Assembly (NCBI GenBank): GCA_963754285.1
Contig: CAVWFN010000007.1
Coordinates: 310,001 to 374,000 of the forward strand
Length of the DNA stretch: 64,000 nt
Reading direction: 5' to 3'
Source of the DNA: RYN-133 sp963754285
Lineage (GTDB): Bacteria; Actinomycetota; Actinomycetes; Mycobacteriales; Jatrophihabitantaceae
Shown: piece after piece, positions 56,190 through 64,000 of the stretch
Numbering within the stretch: the first letter of the stretch is position 1
Layout of the letters: every line of letters begins with the position of its first letter
Program-made: the position numbers and the translations under genes
The notes under the pieces: model-generated
Database searches by the model: none
What the model saw: the letters and a program-made list of their open reading frames with translations, nothing else
What the model was told of the DNA's origin: nothing

Positions 56190-59100
56190 TCAGCTGCCGG
56201 TGACTGTGGCGAGCGTCTGGCCTGCCCACGCAAGCAGCGCGACGTCGCGCAACGCTTCGCCGCCGAACTTCGTCTCGGCGAACGTTCCGTCCGCCTTGAG
56301 CACGCCCTTGGGACGGGGGACGGACATCGTCGAGACCGCCTGCTTGTAGTGCGCGTGGTCGAACAAGCGGGTCAGTCGCAGTTGGGCCGACTCGGCCAGG
56401 TCGACGGGCGTGAACCGCACGACGTTGCCCTGCAGGCTCACCTCGGTGACGCCGTAGCGGCGGCACAGCACCTTGAACCGGGCGACGGCCAGCAGATTCT
56501 CGACCGAGGGCGGGATCGGTCCGTAGCGATCGACGAGTTCGGCGCGGACGGCGTCGACCGCTTCATCGGTCGTCGCCGAGGCGAGCGAGCGGTAGGCCTC
56601 GAGACGCAGCCGCTCCCCCGGCAGGTAGTCGACCGGGAGGTTGGCATCGACCGGCAGGTCGACCTTCACCTCGGCGGCGTCCTCGGCGCTCTCGCCGCGG
56701 AAGTCGGCGACGGCCTCGCCGACCAGGCGCACGTACAGGTCGAACCCGACGCCGGCGATGTGGCCGGACTGCTCACCTCCGAGCAGATTGCCGGCACCGC
56801 GGATCTCGAGGTCCTTCATCGCCACGGCCATGCCTGCGCCCATTTCGGTGTGTTGCGCGATCGTGGCGAGCCGGTCGTAGGCGGTCTCGGTGAGCGGGCG
56901 TTCCGGCGGATAGGTGAAGTACGCGTAGCCACGCTCGCGCCCGCGGCCGACGCGTCCGCGCAGCTGGTGCAGCTGGGACAGGCCGAACATGTCTGCACGG
57001 TCGACGATCAGCGTGTTCGCGTTCGGGATGTCGAGACCCGATTCGACGATCGTGGTGGCGACCAGCACGTCGTACTGCTTCTCCCAGAACCCGAGCATGA
57101 TCTGCTCGAGCGCCGACTCACCCATCTGCCCGTGCGCAACGGCGATCCGCGCCTCGGGGACGATCTCGGACAGCCGCTGCGCCGCGCGGTTGATCGACTC
57201 GACGCGGTTGTGGATGTAGAAGACCTGCCCGTCGCGCAGCAGCTCACGGCGGATCGCCGCGCCGATCTGTTTCGGGTCGTACGCGCCGACGAACGTGAGG
57301 ATCGGATGACGCTCCTCGGGCGGGGTGAGGATCGTCGTCATCTCGCGGATGCCGGTCAGCGACATCTCGAGCGTGCGCGGGATGGGCGTTGCCGACATGG
57401 TCAGCACGTCGACGTCGACGCGCAGGCCCTTGAGGTACTCCTTGTGCTCGACGCCGAAGCGTTGTTCCTCGTCGACGATCACGAGGCCGAGGTTCTTGAA
57501 CCGAACCGTCTGCTGCAGCAGCCGGTGCGTGCCGATCACGATGTCGACCGAGCCGTCGACGATGCCCTCGCCGACCTCGTCCACCTCGGACGCGGGCGTG
57601 AACCGCGACAGCTCCTTGATCACGACGGGGAACTGCGCCATGCGCTCGCCGAAGGTCTGGATGTGCTGGTGCGCGAGCAGGGTGGTCGGGACGAGGACGG
57701 CGACCTGCTTGCCGTCCTGCACCGCCTTGAACGCGGCGCGGACCGCGACCTCGGTCTTTCCGTAGCCGACGTCGCCGCAGATCACGCGGTCCATCGGGAC
57801 GGTCTGCTCCATGTCGCCCTTGACCTCGTCGATCGCGGCGAGCTGGTCGGGCGTCTCGACGTAGGCGAACGCGTCCTCGAGTTCGCGTTGCCACGGGGTG
57901 TCCGGCGCGAACGCGTGTCCCTTGGTCGCCATCCGCGCGCTGTAGAGCCGGATGAGTTCGGCGGCGATCTCCTTGACCGCCTTGCGGGCGCGACCCTTGG
58001 TCCTCGCCCAATCGGCACCGCCGAGGCGCGACAGCGACGGCGCCTCGCCGCCGACGTACTTCGTCACCTGGTCGAGCGAGTCGGTCGGAACGAACAGACG
58101 GTCACCGGGCTGCCCGCGCTTGGACGGCGCGTACTCGATGATGAGGTACTCGCGCTCGCCGCCGTTGATGGTGCGGCGCACCATCTCGACGTACTTGCCG
58201 ACGCCGTGCTGCTCGTGGACGACGTAGTCGCCCGGCTTGAGCGTGATCGGGTCGATGGCGTTGCGCCGCTTCGACGGCATCCGCCGGTTGTCTTTGGTCA
58301 GCGAGCCGCGCTGACCGGTGAGGTCGGCCTCGGTGAGGAACGCGAGCTTGAGCGCGGGCGCCACCAACCCGCTCTCGAGGCGGCCGGTCGTCACATCGAT
58401 CACGCCGGGCTCGAGCGTCGGTTCGGCCACCAACCGCGCCGGGATCTCGGCGTTGGCCAGCCGTTCGGCCGCGCGTTGCGCCGATCCGTGGCCGTCGAAG
58501 ACGAGGGCGACCTGCCAGCCGTCGCGCGTCCAGGACTTGAGGTCGGCGAGCGCGGCTTCGAGATCGCCGCGGTAGGTCGGCGCGACAGCGAACTCGCTCT
58601 GGGTCGCAGCCTCGTCGGTGAGCTCGGTGATCCCCCACCACGGCAGGCCGAGCTTGTCGGCCTCGGCGCGCACGTCGTCGAGGTCGCGCAAGGACGCGGC
58701 CGCCAGGTCGATCGGGGCCTTGCCGCCGCCGGCGGCCGCCGCCCACGATGCATCGAGAAACTCGACCGACGTCCGGACGAGATCGGCCGCCCGCGTACGG
58801 ATGCGCTCCGGGTCGCACAACACGACGTGCGCGCCTGCGGGCAGTTCGTCGAGCACGAGGGTCAGTTCGTCGACCAGCGCAGGCGCGAGCGCCTCCATCC
58901 CCTCGACCGCTTCCCCGCGGCTGATCGGGTCGAGCAGTTCGGCCAGTTCGGGGTGCTCGGCGGCGAGCTCGCCCGCCCGCTGCTGCACCGACTCGGTGAG
59001 CAGCAACTCGCGACACGGAGGCGCCCACAGTCCGTGCGGCGCGACCTCGAGCGAGCGCTGGTCGACGACCCGGAAGTAGCGCACCTCCTCGACCTCGTCA

Positions 59101-59711
59101 CCCCAGAACTCGACGCGCAGCGGGTGTTCCTCGGTCGGCGGGAACACATCGAGGATGCCGCCACGCACGGCGAAGTCGCCGCGGCTCTCGACGAGTTCGG
59201 TTCGCGCATAGCCCGCGAGGACGAGGTCGGTCACGATGTCGGTGAGTTCGCGTCCGCCGTCGCCCGGACGCAGCACGACCGGTGTCAGCTCGCCGAGCCC
59301 GGGCACCTGCGGCTGCAGCACCGAGCGCACCGGGGCGACGACGACGGCGATCGGTCCGGTGGCCGGGTCGGTGGGGTCGGGATGGGCCAACCGCCGCAGG
59401 ACGGCCAGGCGTTGCCCGACGGTGTCGGCGCGCGGTGAGAGCCGCTCGTGCGGCAGCGTCTCCCAGCCGGGATAGAGCACGACCTCGTCCGGCGGCAGTA
59501 GGCACCCGAGGGCGGCGACGAGGTCTTCTGCCTCCCGCCCGGACGAGGTGACTGCTAGTACAGGCCGACCGGTTCTGGCCGTCGCGGCGATGGCGAACGG
59601 TTGCGCACCGGACGGCGCAGTGATCACCAACTGCGCGGCATCGATGTTCTCGGCAACCGCGGCAATGGCGGGATCGGAGGTGGCAGCGGTGAGCAGACCG
59701 GACAGTGACAC
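56190..59711 (-). CDS. mfd: Transcription-repair coupling factor Mfd
   Basis: 1173 residues from GTG 59711. Removes stalled RNA polymerase and recruits UvrA. Domains in order: UvrB-homology module (residues 1-340), RNA polymerase-interacting CarD-like domain (about 490-560, LKPGDYVVHEQHGVGKYVEM), superfamily 2 helicase with GDVGYGKTEVA and VIVDEEQRFGV, translocation motif QLRGRVGRGRERGYAY, and the C-terminal TRCF domain. Length is normal. Upstream of the mazG group in this organism with one peptidase gene and the MmcQ gene between. Confidence 0.96.
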   Translation of the reverse strand: MSLSGLLTAATSDPAIAAVAENIDAAQLVITAPSGAQPFAIAATARTGRPVLAVTSSGREAEDLVAALGCLLPPDEVVLYPGWETLPHERLSPRADTVGQRLAVLRRLAHPDPTDPATGPIAVVVAPVRSVLQPQVPGLGELTPVVLRPGDGGRELTDIVTDLVLAGYARTELVESRGDFAVRGGILDVFPPTEEHPLRVEFWGDEVEEVRYFRVVDQRSLEVAPHGLWAPPCRELLLTESVQQRAGELAAEHPELAELLDPISRGEAVEGMEALAPALVDELTLVLDELPAGAHVVLCDPERIRTRAADLVRTSVEFLDASWAAAAGGGKAPIDLAAASLRDLDDVRAEADKLGLPWWGITELTDEAATQSEFAVAPTYRGDLEAALADLKSWTRDGWQVALVFDGHGSAQRAAERLANAEIPARLVAEPTLEPGVIDVTTGRLESGLVAPALKLAFLTEADLTGQRGSLTKDNRRMPSKRRNAIDPITLKPGDYVVHEQHGVGKYVEMVRRTINGGEREYLIIEYAPSKRGQPGDRLFVPTDSLDQVTKYVGGEAPSLSRLGGADWARTKGRARKAVKEIAAELIRLYSARMATKGHAFAPDTPWQRELEDAFAYVETPDQLAAIDEVKGDMEQTVPMDRVICGDVGYGKTEVAVRAAFKAVQDGKQVAVLVPTTLLAHQHIQTFGERMAQFPVVIKELSRFTPASEVDEVGEGIVDGSVDIVIGTHRLLQQTVRFKNLGLVIVDEEQRFGVEHKEYLKGLRVDVDVLTMSATPIPRTLEMSLTGIREMTTILTPPEERHPILTFVGAYDPKQIGAAIRRELLRDGQVFYIHNRVESINRAAQRLSEIVPEARIAVAHGQMGESALEQIMLGFWEKQYDVLVATTIVESGLDIPNANTLIVDRADMFGLSQLHQLRGRVGRGRERGYAYFTYPPERPLTETAYDRLATIAQHTEMGAGMAVAMKDLEIRGAGNLLGGEQSGHIAGVGFDLYVRLVGEAVADFRGESAEDAAEVKVDLPVDANLPVDYLPGERLRLEAYRSLASATTDEAVDAVRAELVDRYGPIPPSVENLLAVARFKVLCRRYGVTEVSLQGNVVRFTPVDLAESAQLRLTRLFDHAHYKQAVSTMSVPRPKGVLKADGTFAETKFGGEALRDVALLAWAGQTLATVTGS

Positions 59712-59814
59712 GGGCGTCCCTCGCACGAAGAAAACGCTGCACAGGCAGCACGAACGTCCCCCAACCGGCACGGGAGGGGGATGAATCCAGCCTACGCGGC
59801 CTAGTGTTGTGGCC

Positions 59815-60515
59815 ATGGCGATGCCCCGCTTCGCCCCGGCGATGAGCGCCTCGACGCCGGCGCGATGGTCGGCCCTGTTCGCCGCCGCGGCCGTGGCGCT
59901 GTCGGCGTGCACCTCCTCGTCGCGGTCCGGGTCCGGCCGGGTCATCGGCTCAGGTATCGGCCTCGGCCGCGTCGAGCAGCCCGGGGGCGAGCGTCGCGTC
60001 GACGATGGATTCGTCATCGCCATCCGCGTCGCGCGGCGGGGGCACGAAGTCGTCCACGCCCCGAAGCACAAGCACGCCCACCAGCATCAACGGCGGCTCC
60101 GGATCCGGCGGGTCCGGCGGCCACCCGCCGGGCACCGCCGTGTCGGCGTATCAGGCGTGGACGGCGGATTGGGACGCCGGTCGGTACCGCGACATGTGGA
60201 ACGCGCTACCGCCCGGACAGCGGGGCCAGGTCAGCGCGCACGCGTTTGCCGCGTGCGAGCAGGATCGGGCGCAACAGGTGGGCGCGACCGGCATCGTCTA
60301 CCGGCGCACCGTTCGGCAGCGCACGACGACCCTGGTCACCGCGAGCAATGCACACACTGTCGGCGTCGCGATCACTGCGGACATCTACTTCGATGGACGC
60401 GATCCGGTGACCAGCAAGCTCACCGTTGGTCTGGTACGCCGACGGACGGGCGTGGCGCTGGTTGCTCGACGACTCGTCCCTACACGCCTATCGAAGCGGG
60501 TCGTGCCCTTCCTGA
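59815..60515 (+). pseudogene. Putative lipoprotein gene with two one-base insertions
   Basis: Three frames join into one gene. From ATG 59815: signal and lipobox (LFAAAAVALSAC). After about 59940, one base over, a Ser-rich linker and GTAVSAYQAWTADWDAGRYR, then a NTF2-like part with FAACEQDRAQQVG. After about 60415, one base over again, PLVWYADGRAWRWLLDDSS and stop at 60515. Dropping one base at each point gives 232 residues. Resembles secreted proteins with a small NTF2-like domain; function unknown. Convergent with the propeller gene. Confidence 0.6.
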
Positions 60516-60553
60516 ACCAGATCCGAACCCGGTCAGGAAGCGCACGTACATCG

Positions 60554-63133
60554 CTACGCGTGCAGGAACAGGCTCCGCGCCCGCCAGTCGTTGGTGGCGT
60601 CCACGATCGTGTCGGTGCCCGTAGGCGCGCCGTTGGCGAATCCGACGGAATGCAGCGAGCCATCGGTGGCGCTGGCGTAGTAGATCGTCGAACCGGACAG
60701 TGTCATCCCCTCGACGTTGGCGAGGCCGGGTGCCGGCGTCGAGTGCTCCGCCGCTCCGACGATCCCGCTGTCCGGGCTGAACCAACGCCAGTAGAGCGAG
60801 CTCTGCCCGGCCAAGGTGTAGTAAATGCGTCCGGCGCTGTAGAACTGTCCGGTGATCTGACCCATCTCCGAGTAGTAGGACGGCTTGATGCTCTGGTAGG
60901 TCTGGCCCGAGCCGGTTTTGACGTTCGACCAGGTCGGGTCGTCGTAGGGGTCGACTGACTGCGGAGTGCCCAGTGTCGACCCGTCGAACGTCGCGCGGTC
61001 GAAGGTGCCGCCCGTGGTCGGGAAGTACAGGTAGTTGCCCACCATGAACGCTCCCCGGGTGCTCCCCCACGTCACGCCGGTGTTCGGGACGACGGTGAGG
61101 TCGCCGATCTGCGATCCGTTGACAGACCGGTAGTCGAGATCGTCCGGGTTCACTGTGCTGCTGCCGCTGGGCGCGTCCAGATTGATGAGCTCGATGCCGT
61201 CGATCAACGGTTCCTGCACCTCGTGGGTGAAGTCGACGGTGATGGCGCCCGGGCTCGTGACGGTGAAGCTCTTCATCGTGGCGACGTTGTTACCGACGTC
61301 GGCGACGATGTCGTAGTTCGGCAGCACTGTCGATCCGTCGACGGCCACGTCGAAGACGCGCTGTCCCACCGCACTCGTGCCGGAGTACCGGTTCGCGAAG
61401 TACAACCGCACCGCCACATCGGTGCCGGCCGGGACCGGGAAGGACCAGTGCATCTCGGCGCCGTCGCCCTTGCTTCCCGGGTCCCATCGCTCGGTGTTGA
61501 ACAAGCTGACCGGGGTGGTCGACGGCACGGTGCCCGACAACGTCGCGCAGCACGAGTAGGACGCTGAGCTGCTGCCGGCGTTGTGCAACTGCGCACCGGG
61601 GTCGCTGCTCGTGGTGTCCGCCGCCCAGGCCGGGCCCCCGTCGGTCGCCGCGATCGCCGGGCCGCCGGCATCGACGCGGTAGAGCACGTTCGCCGCGGTG
61701 CCACCGAGCGGACCGGCCAGGTACACGTTGGCGGGCAGCTGCGCTGTCGTAGTCGACGCAGGCGCGACGCCACCCTTGAGCGGGAAGTACGCGACACGCT
61801 CGCGCTTGTACTTCCGGTTGCCGATGTAGGCGGTGTCGCTGCCGACGTAGAGACCCGACTGGTTCAAGAACAATGCGTACGCACCGGCGCCGCGTGGGTT
61901 GCGTCCGGGATTCCACGTCAGCGGCACCCCGCTGACCGGGTCGAGGGCCGCGACGCCCGGACGCGGCACGGCGCCGGCGCCGGCGTGGTCGTAGCCGTTG
62001 TCGTTGTTCAACCAGCGTTCGTGACCGGAGACGTACACAGCCGAACCACTCACCGCGGTCGCCCAGAGGCTGTCCTGCCCGGTGTAGTCGACCCAGGTGG
62101 GGTGTACGTCGGGACCCTGGGTGGTCGACTCCCAGCGCGACGCAGAGTCACACAGCGATCGCGAGCCGTCCTTGTTCGTTCCGCTGCCACCGGTCGCGGT
62201 GACGATGAAGTACGAACCGTCCGGCGAGTACTGGACATCGGTCACGTAGGTGTCGAAGGCGCTCGAGAAACAGGCGGCAGTGAACTGCCCCGTATTCCAG
62301 TTCGGGTCAACCGCGGCCTGAGTTCCGTCGAGGTCGAGCATCGCGATCTGGTCGCGCGGCAGGCCGTCGGCCGTCGTGAAGTTGCCGATGACCATGGCGC
62401 GCGTACCGGCCGGGTTCACCGCGATCGCCCGGGGCCCGACGGCCCCGTTGGCGCCGCCCGAGCCCTTGTAGTTGTGGTGACCGGCAAGCTGAATCGACAT
62501 GAAGGGGTCGACTGCCCCGGTCGTCGCGTTGATGGCGAGCAGCCCTGCGTGGGCGACGCCGTTCGCCTTGGTGAACGATCCGGCGAGGTAGAGGCGGTTA
62601 CCGACCAGCGCGGTCGAGTAGACGATGCCGTTCAGCGTCGGCACCTTGAAGCCGGCCACGGCCAGCCCGGTGGTGGTGTTGAGCAGCGCGATGCCCTTGG
62701 ACTTGACGCCGTTGACGTTGTTGAACGCGCCGCCGACGAACACCGTGTTGGCCGCAGGTCCCGGCGTGACCGCTTGCACGGTGCCGTCGAGGTTCGGCGC
62801 GAATCCTGTGGACACGGTCCCCGTCGTCGCGTCGAAGGCGAGCACGCGGGTGCGCGTGAGGACGGTGGTCGACTTCGGGTTCTCGACGCTGTCGAAGCTC
62901 CCACCGATCACCATCTGCGAACCCACCTGGCTGATCGCGTAGACCACGCCGTCGGTGACGTTCGGGGTCGCCGCGCTCGGCACGGCCGAGACGACGCTCG
63001 CCTGCGCGACGCCGGAGCCCACGGCCGCTGCGAGCGGTGCGGCTGCAACAGCCATCGCACACGATCCGGCGAGTGCCACGACGGTCACAACCGCCCTGGC
63101 GCGCCCGCCGGTCCCTCGTTCCCCACGCAACAT
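60554..63133 (-). CDS. Large secreted beta-propeller protein with malectin-like insert
   Basis: 859 residues from ATG 63133, with a Sec signal (VVTVVALAGSCAMAVAAAPL). N-terminal blades (VGGAFNNVNGVKSKGIALLN) align with the 44163-47111 protein throughout. At about residue 470 a malectin-like carbohydrate-binding domain is inserted (VDAGGPAIAATDGGPAWAAD to IDGIELINLDAP), after which homology resumes (WGSTRGAFMVGNYLYF, GSGQTYQSIKPSYYSEMGQ). It ends at DWRARSLFLHA without the PKD and C-terminal domains of the paralogue. Likely binds glycans outside the cell. Confidence 0.82.
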   Translation of the reverse strand: MLRGERGTGGRARAVVTVVALAGSCAMAVAAAPLAAAVGSGVAQASVVSAVPSAATPNVTDGVVYAISQVGSQMVIGGSFDSVENPKSTTVLTRTRVLAFDATTGTVSTGFAPNLDGTVQAVTPGPAANTVFVGGAFNNVNGVKSKGIALLNTTTGLAVAGFKVPTLNGIVYSTALVGNRLYLAGSFTKANGVAHAGLLAINATTGAVDPFMSIQLAGHHNYKGSGGANGAVGPRAIAVNPAGTRAMVIGNFTTADGLPRDQIAMLDLDGTQAAVDPNWNTGQFTAACFSSAFDTYVTDVQYSPDGSYFIVTATGGSGTNKDGSRSLCDSASRWESTTQGPDVHPTWVDYTGQDSLWATAVSGSAVYVSGHERWLNNDNGYDHAGAGAVPRPGVAALDPVSGVPLTWNPGRNPRGAGAYALFLNQSGLYVGSDTAYIGNRKYKRERVAYFPLKGGVAPASTTTAQLPANVYLAGPLGGTAANVLYRVDAGGPAIAATDGGPAWAADTTSSDPGAQLHNAGSSSASYSCCATLSGTVPSTTPVSLFNTERWDPGSKGDGAEMHWSFPVPAGTDVAVRLYFANRYSGTSAVGQRVFDVAVDGSTVLPNYDIVADVGNNVATMKSFTVTSPGAITVDFTHEVQEPLIDGIELINLDAPSGSSTVNPDDLDYRSVNGSQIGDLTVVPNTGVTWGSTRGAFMVGNYLYFPTTGGTFDRATFDGSTLGTPQSVDPYDDPTWSNVKTGSGQTYQSIKPSYYSEMGQITGQFYSAGRIYYTLAGQSSLYWRWFSPDSGIVGAAEHSTPAPGLANVEGMTLSGSTIYYASATDGSLHSVGFANGAPTGTDTIVDATNDWRARSLFLHA

Positions 63134-63364
63134 GCTGGTCCCCCCCGATTTACGTCCTGCGAAGATTCTGAACAGGAAACAAACACGGCGCAAATCGAGC
63201 GGCCACATCGGCTGGAAAGTCACACTTGGACCGGAACGGAGGCGCGTTGCCCCATTTTCCGGGGGTTCAGCACCTTTTCTGTGAAGGAAAGTCCTTCCCG
63301 GAGTGGAGCCGAGGCGGAGGCGCCACCTATTCTTACGAGACAGATTCTTTACATGGGAGGCGTC

Positions 63365-64000
63365 GTGGCGTTGCTCTTCGTCATCCTCGTGGTCGCGCTC
63401 GCCGCGACCATCGGGGTCGGCACACTGGCACACCGCAGGAGCTGGTCGCTCGCCGGCGGCCCCGACTCGTGGGGTCGAGCGGCGGCCGAACGCTTCGGAG
63501 CGGTGCCGGGCGCGCTCCTCGTCCTGGTGCCCGGCTGCATCGTCGTTTTCGTGGTCGGTCTCGGACTGGGTTACCTGGCCAAGGGCACGCAGTCCGGATT
63601 CGACCGTCCGATCTTCGACTGGATCAACCCACGAGTCGACGACGGGTTGTTCACCCGGCTGATGTCGAAGTTCACCCAGATGGGCAACAACCCGATCACC
63701 GAGGTGCTCTGCACGGTCTCGGTGATCATTCTCGCGTGCGCCTACAAGCGGCGCTGGTGGTTGCCGACGATCGCGATCATCGTTGCGTTCGTCGACCAGA
63801 AGATCATCTGGAAGGTGCTGGGCAAGATCATCCACCGGGAGCACCCCATTGCCGGATTCGGTTCGTACCCGTCCGGTGGTGTGGGACGGCTGGTGTCGAT
63901 CTACGGCGTGATCCTCCTGTTGGTGATCATGCTGATCCCGACCCTGAGCCGCGCATGGAAAGCCGGTCTGTGGACCGGGCTGGCCGCCGCCGGCGTCCTC
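63365..64000 (+). CDS. PAP2-like membrane phosphatase (partial)
   Basis: From GTG 63365, with GGGAGG five bases upstream (an ATG at 63353 is also in frame); open to the window end, 212 residues. Helices at residues 2-18, 50-70, 112-128 and 134-150 (approximate). The PAP2 order of motifs is visible: KVLGKIIHREHP for KxxxxxxRP and SYPSGGVGR for PSGH. The His is Gly here, so phosphatase activity is doubtful. The third motif lies outside the window. A divergent 231-base region separates it from the propeller gene, with TATTCT near 63331 as a possible -10. Confidence 0.7.
   Translation, partial: MALLFVILVVALAATIGVGTLAHRRSWSLAGGPDSWGRAAAERFGAVPGALLVLVPGCIVVFVVGLGLGYLAKGTQSGFDRPIFDWINPRVDDGLFTRLMSKFTQMGNNPITEVLCTVSVIILACAYKRRWWLPTIAIIVAFVDQKIIWKVLGKIIHREHPIAGFGSYPSGGVGRLVSIYGVILLLVIMLIPTLSRAWKAGLWTGLAAAGVL

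Noticed and set aside
56349..59438. Very long antisense frame opposite mfd
   Set aside because: Mfd motifs are complete on the other strand; the antisense frame is a codon-bias shadow.

Overview
The window is a stretch of chromosome from a high-G+C actinomycete. The evidence is a mycothiol-conjugate amidase (mca), an F420H2-dependent (DDN-type) reductase, a SigE-family sigma factor, actinobacterial domains of unknown function (DUF501, DUF4235, DUF5302), frequent GTG starts and strong G/C third-position bias. Two blocks follow gene orders known from Mycobacterium tuberculosis: mca, greA, metB, cbs, SGNH hydrolase and thiolase (compare Rv1082 back to Rv1074c), and mfd, mazG, eno, ftsB-like, DUF501 and ppx (compare Rv1020 to Rv1026). 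The genus cannot be fixed from sequence alone; a non-mycobacterial lineage such as the Frankia/Jatrophihabitans/Sporichthya relatives is plausible.

Layout. 1-2.6 kb: mca, greA, a lipoprotein and a DUF1203 gene. 2.7-8.5 kb: a MoxR/ChlI-like AAA ATPase and its VWA partner, separated by a DUF222-HNH endonuclease gene and a repeat-filled spacer, then a shortened SET-domain gene. 8.5-15.5 kb: pheA, a SigE-type sigma factor with a membrane partner, DUF2269, then an overlapping acuC/Pat-like pair (reversible protein acetylation) and a GNAT. 15.5-22.1 kb: metB and cbs (transsulfuration) around a beta-lactamase-fold lipoprotein, two tandem SGNH hydrolases and a thiolase. 22.5-32.5 kb: methyltransferase, BI-1 protein, a coupled acyl-CoA dehydrogenase pair, a GreA-like factor, a STAS/HATPase plus STAS-like pair, an acyl-CoA synthetase, a PfkB kinase and a pirin.

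32.5-44.2 kb: lon (frameshifted), GNAT plus DDN reductase, AdhC-type alcohol dehydrogenase, small genes, a TetR/MFS divergon with a clear palindrome, an unusual tRNA with a UAA anticodon, a frameshifted SRPBCC gene, a thioesterase, a frameshifted NDH-2-like oxidoreductase, a family 5 uracil-DNA glycosylase and DUF4235. 44.2-64 kb: two large secreted beta-propeller paralogues (one with a PKD domain, one with a malectin-like insert) flanking the ppx/DUF501/ftsB/eno/mazG/SurA-like cluster, a secreted S8-like peptidase, mfd, a broken lipoprotein gene and the start of a PAP2-like membrane protein.

Three things stand out. First, the tRNA at 40726-40798 has class I (short variable arm) geometry but a UAA anticodon. 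Second, seven single-base insertions interrupt six genes, and each is repaired exactly by removing one base; this looks like either consensus error or recent decay. Third, at least four unrelated families of palindromic intergenic repeats occur: a 41-bp unit family at two loci, a 70-bp GTGGTCA family at two loci, a 53-bp perfect hairpin in two copies, and a 19-bp dyad in five copies tied to the HNH gene.
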